Assembly (NCBI GenBank): GCA_903918375.1
Contig: CAIXED010000041.1
Location: forward strand, 1 to 64,000
Reading direction: 5' to 3'
From: an uncultured Pseudomonadota bacterium
GTDB taxonomy: Bacteria > Pseudomonadota > Gammaproteobacteria > Methylococcales > Methylomonadaceae
Length of the DNA: 64,000 nt
Shown piece after piece: positions 27,627 to 34,746 of the stretch. The translations under genes were made by a program, and so were the position numbers. Every line of letters starts with the position of its first letter. Position 1 is the stretch's first letter. The notes below the pieces were generated by a model. The model ran no database searches, had not been told where the DNA came from, and saw only the letters and a program-made list of their open reading frames with translations.

Positions 27627-28526
27627 TTGGCAAGATCAAAAAATCAAAATAAGGACATCTATAGTCCTTGTGTGTCATGTGATCGAAAGACTTACCATGA
27701 GATTCTTCATGCCGATGTACAGTCTGAATCTGAATATCAGATGGACACAATAAATGAAATGTTGAAGTGTCGAGGCTGCCACGCGATAAGCTTTAGAAGG
27801 GTTGTGCGCGACTATGAGGGGGCGTATCCAATTGATGAGAGGTCCGGAGTGGAGTGGTATTTACCAGAAGAAATAACAAATTATCCTAGTATCTTAGAGG
27901 GGCATAAAGAGCTAGAAGGGCTTTGGGAGTTACCCGAAATCGTTCGAGATATTTATACTCAGTCAGTACACGCAATAAAAGATAAATCCAATATTCTTGC
28001 TGGAATCGGTCTTAGGACAACTATTGAAGCAATTTGTGTCGATAAAAACATTGGTGGCCGCAATCTTGAAAAGCAGATTGATTCACTTGCAAAAGGTGGG
28101 CTAATCTCACAGAAAGACGCAGAGCGATTACACGCAATTCGTTTCCTTGGAAACGATGCTGCACATGATATAAAAAGTGTTGATGCTAATAATCTGTTGA
28201 TCGCGCTGCGAATTATTGACCACTTGTTGGTAAATATTTACATCCTCGACAATGATGCAGATGGCCGACTTGATACTATTGTTAAAACCTTTGAACAGTT
28301 CGAGGATTTGTTAAATAACAATATTCCCCATTTAGTTTCCGGTGATGAAGTGCCTTTGGCAAAGATTTTTGGTCGTGATGTGCGTAGGATTCATGGATAT
28401 CTGCAAGCACACGAAGCAGAGCTCAAGTGCCGCATATTGAATGGCACTTACGCAAAACTTTCTGTCGGTAAAGTAGACAAATATGCGGGATCAAATCACC
28501 AGCTCCAGCATTTTATAGTTCTGTAG
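27627..28526 (+). CDS. DUF4145 domain protein
   Basis: The 299-residue soluble protein has an N-terminal zinc-ribbon-like part (CVSCDRKTYHEIL and CRGCHAISF) and a DUF4145 domain with LAGIGLRTTIEAICVDKNIGGRNLEKQIDSLAKGGLISQKDAERLHAIRFLGNDAAHDIKS. DUF4145 proteins often lie near restriction or other defence genes; function is not established. The start is a TTG with GGAGGG five bases upstream; no ATG fits. The last codons and the stop lie at the edge of a dispersed repeat (28521-28602), so the C-terminus may have been trimmed or replaced when the repeat arrived. Confidence 0.8.
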   Translation: MARSKNQNKDIYSPCVSCDRKTYHEILHADVQSESEYQMDTINEMLKCRGCHAISFRRVVRDYEGAYPIDERSGVEWYLPEEITNYPSILEGHKELEGLWELPEIVRDIYTQSVHAIKDKSNILAGIGLRTTIEAICVDKNIGGRNLEKQIDSLAKGGLISQKDAERLHAIRFLGNDAAHDIKSVDANNLLIALRIIDHLLVNIYILDNDADGRLDTIVKTFEQFEDLLNNNIPHLVSGDEVPLAKIFGRDVRRIHGYLQAHEAELKCRILNGTYAKLSVGKVDKYAGSNHQLQHFIVL

Positions 28527-28602
28527 GTTGTGTTCGGCATCAGCCGTAACCCAACACATTGGCCTTCGATTGTTGGGTTACATTCTATCGAGCTAACCCA
28601 AC
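28521..28602. repeat. Dispersed palindromic repeat, copy 1
   Basis: This 82-base element begins CTGTAGGTTG and ends AACCCAAC. It folds into two hairpins: GGTTGTGTTCGGC with GCCGTAACCC, then GTTGGGTTA with TAACCCAAC. Other copies are at 29707-29785 and 30731-30812, with a partial copy at 31431-31460. It supplies the stop codon of the DUF4145 gene. Confidence 0.8.
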
Positions 28603-28839
28603 TACTCGCCATTTTAAAGCAGCGGCATTAGATCGACGGGTTTGTGATGGTAATATTGCAATTAGCTGTTCAAACTTGGGGTAATGGAAAGATATCAACT
28701 ATCATGTTGATATTTAAGTATAACGATTACAAAAAGTCGCCTATGGAATTGCTGTGCCTAGTGCAGGTCTCTAATCACTAAAGTTACGGCAGTAAAGCCT
28801 TGCACTAAATTTTTAATATTAAAAATGAGATTACTTTCG

Positions 28840-29223
28840 ATGAATAAACTAAATGTAGTTTTTACCCTAACCTTAATAGCTACAAGCCTAAATGCTGCTG
28901 GTGTAGATTTTGCAGCCGATATTATTAAAGGCCAGCAAGCAGGAAGTCAAGCTTATTGGCAGGAGCAGCAAATGCAACAAAATTTAAACATGCAACAGTT
29001 ACAATATCAGCAAAATCAATATGAATTTAATCGTCAAGTAATACAAGCAGAACTGCAAGAGCAGGCGAAATTAAAGCAAATCCAAGAGAAACAAATACAA
29101 GAGCAGCGAGTAGCGAGGGATGCCAAAATTTATATTAGTGTGATGGCAACTGCAAAACAACGAGCTGAATCCTACGCTGAAAAACCTAAACAGAAAGTAG
29201 TAACAGGAAAAGTCAAAAACTGA
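28840..29223 (+). CDS. Small exported Gln-rich protein, unknown
   Basis: I do not recognise this protein. From ATG 28840 it has 127 residues: a signal peptide (hydrophobic run to LNAA, about residue 19), then a Gln-rich, predicted all-helical body (YWQEQQMQQNLNMQQLQYQQ, LQEQAKLKQIQEKQIQEQ) and a basic tail. It may form a coiled coil in the periplasm. It has AT-rich codon use and is followed 17 bases later by another small exported protein, so the two are probably one operon of the accessory segment. An ATG at 28825 would add five residues before the signal peptide. Confidence 0.6.
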   Translation: MNKLNVVFTLTLIATSLNAAGVDFAADIIKGQQAGSQAYWQEQQMQQNLNMQQLQYQQNQYEFNRQVIQAELQEQAKLKQIQEKQIQEQRVARDAKIYISVMATAKQRAESYAEKPKQKVVTGKVKN

Positions 29224-29240
29224 TTATCAAGGAGTTCACG

Positions 29241-29618
29241 ATGAAAAAATTAATTTCCATAATTTTATTTTTGAGCAGTCTATCGATTTATGCTGAAACA
29301 AGACGAGTCGGATCAATATATTCTGCACCTATAGCACCAACTTATACGCCATCTAAGAATGCTACAATTGAAGATATATCAGGAGCATATACATGCCAAG
29401 GGGTTTTAACATCGGCATCAAAACGATTCGATTTGTCGCCAATAGAGCGCGAAGGCTATGTTGAAATAATCTCAGACTTCAGAAAATTAGCAAACGATTT
29501 TAATTTGCAGAATCAAGAAACAAAAGTACAAGATGACAAAACCGATGCGGTTTTAGCTGAATCTGTACCGCTATGTATTCAAATATGGACTAATTTCCGA
29601 GAATCGAAATTGATATAA
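29241..29618 (+). CDS. Small exported protein, unknown, partner of the preceding gene
   Basis: The 125-residue protein has a clear signal peptide (MKKLISIILFLSSLSIYA), and a mature part with IEDISGAYTCQGVLTSASKRFDLSPIEREGYVEII and two cysteines that could form one disulfide. I do not recognise the family. A strong AGGAG ribosome binding site precedes the ATG. The close spacing to the Gln-rich gene suggests a joint role in the periplasm; nothing shows what it is. Confidence 0.6.
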   Translation: MKKLISIILFLSSLSIYAETRRVGSIYSAPIAPTYTPSKNATIEDISGAYTCQGVLTSASKRFDLSPIEREGYVEIISDFRKLANDFNLQNQETKVQDDKTDAVLAESVPLCIQIWTNFRESKLI

Positions 29619-29706
29619 ATACGTTCAATTTTTTAAACGCTGATATAAACTCAATAATCAAATAAATTCAAAATCGAAGCCATGTAGGATGAGTTCGGCG
29701 TTAGTT

Positions 29707-29785
29707 CTGTAGGTTGGGCTCGGCGTTAGCCGTAACCCAACACGTTAGCCTTTGATTTTTGGGTTACGCTCTATCTAGCGAACCA
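29707..29785. repeat. Dispersed palindromic repeat, copy 2
   Basis: It runs from CTGTAGGTTGGGCTCGGC to GCGAACC and has the same two-hairpin layout as copy 1, with several point differences. It is preceded directly by a shorter fragment of the same type. Confidence 0.75.
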
Positions 29786-29957
29786 AGTTGCTTGTGAAGG
29801 AGATTTCGAGACTCCACTCAGGTTGCGTCCCCCAAATCAAAGCAGTGTCAATTTTGATAATCCGTTAACGAATGATTACAATTTTTCCATATAAGTACTT
29901 CAACAAAAGTAAATCGGGAATAGTGTAATTAGATTGGCCAGCCAGTTAAGGATTTTC

Positions 29958-30050
29958 CGTTCGTCCTGAGCCTGTCGAAGGATGAATGGGAAAGCCGAGG
30001 TATCGCCAGCCATCGCCGTTCATGCTTCGACAAGCTCAGCACGAACGGCT
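29958..30050. repeat. REP-like element with CGTTCGT/ACGAACG ends
   Basis: The left end CCGTTCGTCCTGAGCCTGTC and the right end with GACAAGCTCAGCACGAACGG are inverted relatives of each other, with inner GAAGGATGAATGG and CCGTTCATGCTTC also inverted. This palindromic element type is found between genes in many proteobacteria. No transposase is present. Confidence 0.7.
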
Positions 30051-30112
30051 TAAGTGGCAAGCAAGATTTATGTGCTGACTGACTGCCTGTTTAATTTTGT
30101 TTAACTACTTAC

Positions 30113-30393
30113 ACGATTAGACAAACTCCTGAGTTCAAAGATTGGCTTACCAATGTAAAAGATGGCTTAACGCGCCGTCGTTTGGCAACTCGATTGCGTA
30201 AGGCTGAACTTGGCAATTTGGGTGATGTTAAATCAGTGGGTGAAGGCGTATTTGAAATGCGCGAGTTTTTTGGTCCAGGTTGGCGAATGTATTACGCGAA
30301 TTGTTGATTGTGATGTTAGGCGGTGGTGATAAATCCAGTCAATCCGCTGATATTGCTAAGGCTATTGAGTTAGCTACTAATATTGAGGAATGA
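30113..30393 (+). pseudogene. Broken RelE/HigB-like toxin of an addiction module
   Basis: The first part reads RQTPEFKDWLTNVKDGLTRRRLATRLRKAELGNLGDVKS and GEGVFEMREFFGPGWRMYYA, the pattern of the phage-derived addiction-module killer family (RelE/ParE-like fold). It then hits a stop, and the end of the family, LIVMLGGGDKSSQSADIAKAIELATNIEE, continues in another frame, so bases around 30297-30307 were lost or gained. There is also no ATG, GTG or TTG at the expected start; ACG at 30113 stands where ATG would be. Two independent lesions mean the toxin is dead. Its antitoxin gene follows three bases later and is intact. Confidence 0.85.
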
Positions 30394-30396
30394 GCC

Positions 30397-30702
30397 ATGA
30401 GTAAGAAAATCAAAATTGCCGACTTGCCAGAATTCGATATTACTGAGCACTTGGACAGTGATGAGGCGATTGCCGAATATCTAACGGTTATCTTGGAAGA
30501 CAATGATCCAGCTTTATTGGCGGCTGCTTTAGGTGATATTGCTCGTGCCCGTGGCATGACGGAAATTGCTAAAGCCTCTGGCTTAACTCGTGAAGCACTT
30601 TACAAGGCGTTACGTCCTACCGCCAGCCCTCGCTTTGATACTATTGCTAAGGTTTGCAAAGCATTAGGCGTGAAGTTGACCGCTCAAACTTTGGCGGTTT
30701 GA
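30397..30702 (+). CDS. Addiction-module antidote protein, HigA-like (XRE type)
   Basis: The 101-residue protein opens with KIKIADLPEFDITEHLDSDEAIAEYL and ends with a helix-turn-helix (MTEIAKASGLTREALYKALRPTASPRFDTIAKVCKALGVKL), the layout of antidotes paired with RelE/HigB-like killers. It neutralises the toxin and represses its own operon. GAGGA lies just upstream of the ATG. The open frame is whole even though its toxin is broken. Confidence 0.88.
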   Translation: MSKKIKIADLPEFDITEHLDSDEAIAEYLTVILEDNDPALLAAALGDIARARGMTEIAKASGLTREALYKALRPTASPRFDTIAKVCKALGVKLTAQTLAV

Positions 30703-30730
30703 AATACCGGCGCTAATTATAATTTTAGCC

Positions 30731-30812
30731 CTGTAGGTTGTGTTCAGCGTTAGCCGCAACCCAACACGTTGGCCTTCGATTGTTGGGTTGTGCTCTATCG
30801 AGCGAACCCAAC
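30731..30812. repeat. Dispersed palindromic repeat, copy 3
   Basis: This copy from CTGTAGGTTGTGTTCAGC to GAACCCAAC is the closest to copy 1. It separates the two toxin-antitoxin relics. Confidence 0.8.
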
Positions 30813-30906
30813 CAACTCATGAGGAGATTGGTTTTTCTACCAATATTCTCAGTTTGTGACTACGCAACGACTACATTATTGATAGTAATCATTCAGGGGA
30901 ATAGTG

Positions 30907-31173
30907 ATGGGATATGCGGATACTTATGTTCGAGCACGGATTGATACGCGCACAAAACAGCTTGCAACCGAAGCTTTAGAGTCAATGGGCTTATCGGTGT
31001 CGGATGCCATACGATTACTGATGATTCGTATAGCCGAAGAACATCAATTGCCTTTCAGTGTGACAGTGCCTAATGCAACGACTCGAAAAGCCATTAAGGA
31101 GCTTGAGGCGGGTAAAGGTCAGTCCGCAAGTACCATTGATGAGCTCATGGACGAACTTAATGCGGACGTTTGA
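30907..31173 (+). CDS. RelB/DinJ-family antitoxin
   Basis: The 88-residue protein has the ribbon-helix-helix start YVRARIDTRTKQLATEALESMGLSVSDAIRLLMIRIAEEHQLPF, typical of DinJ/RelB antitoxins, and a C-terminal toxin-binding tail (KAIKELEAGKGQSASTIDELMDELNADV). ATG 30907 is preferred over the GTG one codon earlier. The stop overlaps the start of the yafQ-like relic, the usual operon form. The antitoxin is intact. Confidence 0.88.
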   Translation: MGYADTYVRARIDTRTKQLATEALESMGLSVSDAIRLLMIRIAEEHQLPFSVTVPNATTRKAIKELEAGKGQSASTIDELMDELNADV

Positions 31174-31422
31174 GCGTTCTACAGCCTTTAGCGCGATTTC
31201 AAAAAATACGGTGATTTAGACGCCGCACTGGTTGATGTTTTGTATAAGCTGATTCATGACGAAGTGTTGCCTGAAAAATATCGTGATCACGCATTGTCTG
31301 GCGATTGGTTGGATTACCGCGAGTGCCACATCAAGCCGGATTTGTTATTGATTTATAAAAAAACCGATGAGAATACTTTGCGATTAGCACGGTTGGGTTC
31401 GCATAGTGAGTTATTTGGCTAA
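31160..31422 (+). pseudogene. Frameshifted YafQ-like toxin
   Basis: From ATG 31160, which overlaps the antitoxin stop, the frame reads MRTFERSTAF and then leaves the family pattern and stops. One frame over, the family continues: RDFKKYGDLDAALVDVLYKLIHDEVLPEKYRDHALSGDWLDYRECHIKPDLLLIYKK, and LRLARLGSHSELFG to the TAG. YafQ cuts mRNA on the ribosome, and its catalytic histidines and aspartate fall in the second part. The two frames join near 31190, where one base seems to be missing. The second-frame part has only an internal TTG start and could not make a full toxin. Confidence 0.85.
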
Positions 31423-31430
31423 ACCGATCA

Positions 31431-31460
31431 GTTTGGGTTCTGCGTTAGCCGTAACCCAGC
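31431..31460. repeat. Dispersed palindromic repeat, partial copy 4
   Basis: GTTTGGGTTCTGCGTTAGCC followed by GTAACCC matches the first hairpin of the repeat only. It follows the yafQ relic and marks the right edge of the repeat-rich segment. Confidence 0.55.
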
Positions 31461-31575
31461 AGCCAAAGGTAAACTGATATCCTGATGCTTAAAACAAGCT
31501 GGTTAATTGACCCAATAACAAGCTCATTTTATATGGTAGACTCGCGGCGTTTTTACACATTAATAAACTGGAATT

Positions 31576-31869
31576 ATGGCTGAAACCGTTGAAGAATTAA
31601 CTGTCCGTTACGAAGATGGCGGTATTGAAACCGTTAAAGAACTGGATAAAAAAGTATTGAGCAAAGGCGCTTGGGCGACTGTGATTTATCGCTATCAAGA
31701 TTGGGAACCGAGCAAAGAACAATACAGTGCTGACCGTTTTACGATTCGTCGTTATCAAAAACGTAACGGTGAATATCAGCAAAAATCGAAATTTAATATC
31801 TCTAGCGAAAAACAAGCGCAAGAGATTATCGAAGCCTTACAAGGTTGGTTGGCAGAAAAGCCAGAATAA
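31576..31869 (+). CDS. Conserved small protein of unknown function
   Basis: The 97-residue soluble protein begins MAETVEELTVRYEDGGIETVKELDKKVLSKGAWATVIYRYQDW and ends with RYQKRNGEYQQKSKFNISSEKQAQEIIEALQGWL. The pattern of strands followed by one C-terminal helix suggests a compact alpha/beta fold. I recall similar hypothetical proteins but no function. It has a regular ribosomal start and normal local codon use, and it is convergent with feoC 26 bases away. Confidence 0.65.
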   Translation: MAETVEELTVRYEDGGIETVKELDKKVLSKGAWATVIYRYQDWEPSKEQYSADRFTIRRYQKRNGEYQQKSKFNISSEKQAQEIIEALQGWLAEKPE

Positions 31870-31895
31870 GCAGCGAAGGCGAGGGCAGTTTACTG

Positions 31896-32129
31896 TTACT
31901 CGCCTTGTTCAACCCATTCATAGATCTCCGTTAATAACGGATCGCACTTACAACAACTGCCGCCGCAATTTTCACCGCCCGACATTTGTTTTCTGACTTT
32001 GCCTTTCGTTATCCATTTTGCCAACATGCCGCGCAAGGCGTCAGCCTCAATCTGAAAATGCAAAACCAAGTCATTCAAGCTGACTCGTTGATGGTCTTGT
32101 AAATATTGACGTAAATCCGACAAAATCAT
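31896..32129 (-). CDS. feoC: FeoC-like regulator of ferrous iron transport
   Basis: The 77-residue protein has a winged-helix opening (MILSDLRQYLQDHQRVSLNDLVLHFQIEADALRGMLAKWITKGKVRK) and a Cys cluster (CGGSCCKCDP) that can hold an iron-sulfur cluster in FeoC proteins. ATG 32129 overlaps the feoB stop as ATGA, showing translational coupling. A longer start in the same frame at 32366 lies inside feoB and is not credible. Confidence 0.88.
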   Translation of the reverse strand: MILSDLRQYLQDHQRVSLNDLVLHFQIEADALRGMLAKWITKGKVRKQMSGGENCGGSCCKCDPLLTEIYEWVEQGE

Positions 32130-34432
32130 CGACCCGCTCCTAAGTGTTGTTGGCTGCCGTAAACCCGCAAAGCCAATAAAATCAAAGCAAATGCACCGAT
32201 TAAGCCACCATTCCAAGCCAGACTGCTGTCTGGATGTTGGGCATAGGTCATGGTTTGATAAAACACGGTAGCGGTCAAATAGGCTAGGAAAGTTGTCCAG
32301 CCAGCCACGAACAAGGCCCAGCCACCGCTGGTTTCTTTGTAAATAGCGGCAGTGGCGGCCACACAAGGCGCATACAGCAAAATAAATAACAGGTAAGCAA
32401 ATGCGCCGACTTGACCGTCAAAATTCGCCTGCATGACAGTAAAAGTATCGACAGTGACTTTTTGTTGTTCAGCAACCGCCGCTTGATCGGATAAATCGCC
32501 AATTCCTAAGCCGAGTGGGTCTAACAGCTTATCGGCAATCGCCAGTAAATTGTCTGGCACTGTTTGGCCTGCATCTAGCAAGGCTTGTTTTAAATCAAAC
32601 GCTGCACTTTCTTCGCTTTCGGCATGGTTGACAGCCATTTGGCTATACAAAGCATCTAATGTGCCGACTACCGCTTCTTTAGCTAATACGCCGGTAAAAA
32701 TACCGACGGTGGCTGGCCAGTTGTCGTGAGCAATGCCAAGCGGCTGGAATAAAGGTGTCAGGGTGCGGCCAATTTCGCTTAACACCGATTGTTCGCTGTT
32801 TTCTTTACCAAAACTGCCATCGGTTCCCCACGAATTGAGCAGGTTCAAGACTAAAACCATTGGCACAATTAATTTGCCAGCGTTGAAAATAAAGGTTTTT
32901 AATCGATCCCAAGTTTTGGTGTAAACGCCTTGTAAAGTTGGCAAATGATAAGCGGGTAGTTCCATTAAAAATGGCGATGGTTCACCTCTCAGCAAGGTGT
33001 GGCGCATAATCAAGCCAGTTAGCACCGCAACTAAGATACCGAATAAATACAAGCCAAACACCAAATTTTGACCGCCGACAGGGAAAAATGCCGCCGCAAA
33101 TAAGGCATAAACCGGCAAACGCGCACCGCAAGACATAAACGGATTCATTAAATTGGTCAGAATCCGGTCACGGCGATTGTCTAAAGTGCGAGTGGCAATA
33201 ATCGCTGGCACATTGCAACCAAAGCCGACAATCATCGGAACAAAGGATTTACCTGGCAGGCCGATCACACACATAAATCGGTCCATCACAAATGCTGCGC
33301 GGGACATATAACCGGAATCTTCCAGTATCGATAAAAAGATAAACAAAAAGCCGACAATCGGAATAAAAGTGGCAACCACTTGAATACCGCCGCCAATGCC
33401 GTTGGTGATTAACACGATTAACCAATCTGGCCAACTATGAGAAGTGAGTAGTGCGCTCAGGCCGTCAACTAATAAAGCGCCAACCGCTTGGTCGAAAAAA
33501 TCGACGAAAGCACTGCCAATGTTAATGGTGAACATAAACATGGCGTACATCACCAGTAAAAATACTGGAATCCCTAAAAAGCGATTCAGTACGATGCTGT
33601 CGATTTTATCGGTGGTGTTGCGAGACACTTCGTTGATTTTGCAGACTGTGGCTTGGACTAATTGGTTAACTAAGCCATAACGAGCATCGGCGGCCAAAAT
33701 ATCGATTTCATCATCGGTTTCGATTTCAATTTGAGTGCGTAATTCGACTGCAAATTTTTCGACGATAGGCGGGGCGATTTGTTTGGCGAGGGTATCGTTT
33801 TCTAACAGTCTTAACGCCAACCAGCGGCTATCACAGTTAAAACCGATTAATTGGCTTTGTAATTGTTGCACCGCTGCCTCAATGGCCGGCGCATATTCGA
33901 CGTTTAGGCTGGGAGTAGGGGCGTCAACACAGCCGTGGTTGATGGCTTCGCGTAGGTTTTTAATCCCTGCACCGGTTGATGCGGTGACCGCAACCACTGG
34001 ACAGGCTAATTTTTCAGACAATAAATCAATATCGATTTTTATCCCGCGCTTTTTAACCGCATCCATCATGTTGAGCACCACAATCATCGGTACTCGCATT
34101 TCGATTAATTGCGAAGTTAGATAGAGATTGCGTTCAATATTGGAGGCATCAATGATGTTGATAATTAAATCAGCGCGTCTGGAGGCCACATAATCGCGGG
34201 CGACTTTTTCATCCAAGGACACATTGTCGTCGTCAGCTTCTAACGAATAAGTACCTGGTAAATCGACTAAGGCAATACGGCGTTGATTAAATTGATATTC
34301 GCCAGTTTTTTTTTCGACCGTGACACCTGGCCAGTTGCCAACTTGTTGCTTGGAGCCGGTCAGGACGTTGAACAGCGTGGTTTTGCCACAATTAGGATTG
34401 CCGACTACGCCGACAGTAAAATCGACACTCAT
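32126..34432 (-). CDS. feoB: Ferrous iron transport protein B
   Basis: FeoB is the inner-membrane Fe(II) permease with a cytoplasmic G domain. The 768-residue protein has the G1 motif GNPNCGKTT at 10-18, DLPGTYSL (G3), NMMDAVKKRG (G4) and ASTGAG (G5). The membrane part has the two Gate motifs, with FVPMIVGFGCNVPAI and a later APCVAATAAIYKETSGG-type segment. Both ends overlap feoC and feoA by the four-base ATGA, so the three form one operon. Confidence 0.97.
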   Translation of the reverse strand: MSVDFTVGVVGNPNCGKTTLFNVLTGSKQQVGNWPGVTVEKKTGEYQFNQRRIALVDLPGTYSLEADDDNVSLDEKVARDYVASRRADLIINIIDASNIERNLYLTSQLIEMRVPMIVVLNMMDAVKKRGIKIDIDLLSEKLACPVVAVTASTGAGIKNLREAINHGCVDAPTPSLNVEYAPAIEAAVQQLQSQLIGFNCDSRWLALRLLENDTLAKQIAPPIVEKFAVELRTQIEIETDDEIDILAADARYGLVNQLVQATVCKINEVSRNTTDKIDSIVLNRFLGIPVFLLVMYAMFMFTINIGSAFVDFFDQAVGALLVDGLSALLTSHSWPDWLIVLITNGIGGGIQVVATFIPIVGFLFIFLSILEDSGYMSRAAFVMDRFMCVIGLPGKSFVPMIVGFGCNVPAIIATRTLDNRRDRILTNLMNPFMSCGARLPVYALFAAAFFPVGGQNLVFGLYLFGILVAVLTGLIMRHTLLRGEPSPFLMELPAYHLPTLQGVYTKTWDRLKTFIFNAGKLIVPMVLVLNLLNSWGTDGSFGKENSEQSVLSEIGRTLTPLFQPLGIAHDNWPATVGIFTGVLAKEAVVGTLDALYSQMAVNHAESEESAAFDLKQALLDAGQTVPDNLLAIADKLLDPLGLGIGDLSDQAAVAEQQKVTVDTFTVMQANFDGQVGAFAYLLFILLYAPCVAATAAIYKETSGGWALFVAGWTTFLAYLTATVFYQTMTYAQHPDSSLAWNGGLIGAFALILLALRVYGSQQHLGAGR

Positions 34433-34662
34433 AGTTTCTCGATTAACAGGACAGAAGCTTCGTTTTTACGCAAAGACAAAGAAAAGCCGCGAATTTTAAT
34501 TTCGACAGGATCGCCCATAGGCGCAAAGCGGGTAATGGTAAATTCAGTGCCAGGGGTTAGCCCCATAGCCAGCAGTTTTTTGCGATAAACACCACCGGAT
34601 TGGTCAAAGCCAATAATACGGCCAGAATCACCAGCAGCTAAGGTTTTAAGTGAAGTGGGCAT
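34429..34662 (-). CDS. feoA: Ferrous iron transport protein A
   Basis: This is a small SH3-like cytoplasmic protein that assists FeoB. From ATG 34662 it has 77 residues, with LKTLAAGDSGRIIGFDQSGGVYRKKLLAMGLTPGTEFTI and the end FSLSLRKNEASVLLIE typical of the family. A TTG six codons upstream (34680) keeps the frame open but gives an atypical extension. It is first in feoABC, behind a Fur-like site. Confidence 0.93.
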   Translation of the reverse strand: MPTSLKTLAAGDSGRIIGFDQSGGVYRKKLLAMGLTPGTEFTITRFAPMGDPVEIKIRGFSLSLRKNEASVLLIEKL

Positions 34663-34668
34663 AGTGAA

Positions 34669-34708
34669 ATTGCGAGTCAATTAATAATCGTTCTCATTAA
34701 CTCGCAAT
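34669..34708 (-). promoter_or_regulatory. feoA: Fur-like operator of feoABC inside an inverted repeat
   Basis: Bases 34683-34701 (AATAATCGTTCTCATTAAC) match 13 of 19 positions of the classic Fur box. They are flanked by ATTGCGAGT (34669-34677) and its exact complement ACTCGCAAT (34700-34708). The site lies about 20-40 bases before the feoA ATG, where Fur with iron would block transcription. Confidence 0.6.
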
Positions 34709-34746
34709 ATAGCACATCACCCAATAGATGGTTATAACTTTATGGC

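Larger units (their letters stand above)
29619..30112. other. Gene-free stretch of 494 bases built mainly of repeats
   Basis: No gene was found. In order it holds a truncated copy of the palindromic repeat (about 29682-29704), copy 2 (29707-29785), an unremarkable AT-rich part, and a palindromic REP-like element (29958-30050). It leads into the broken toxin gene. Confidence 0.6.

Noticed and set aside
27297-31900. The accessory segment as an integrated phage or transposon
   Set aside because: No integrase, transposase or att-type repeats are present; only REP/MITE-like repeats, TA remains and small genes.
32130-32366. Long N-terminal extension of feoC
   Set aside because: It lies within feoB in another frame; the feoC family start is the ATG that overlaps the feoB stop.
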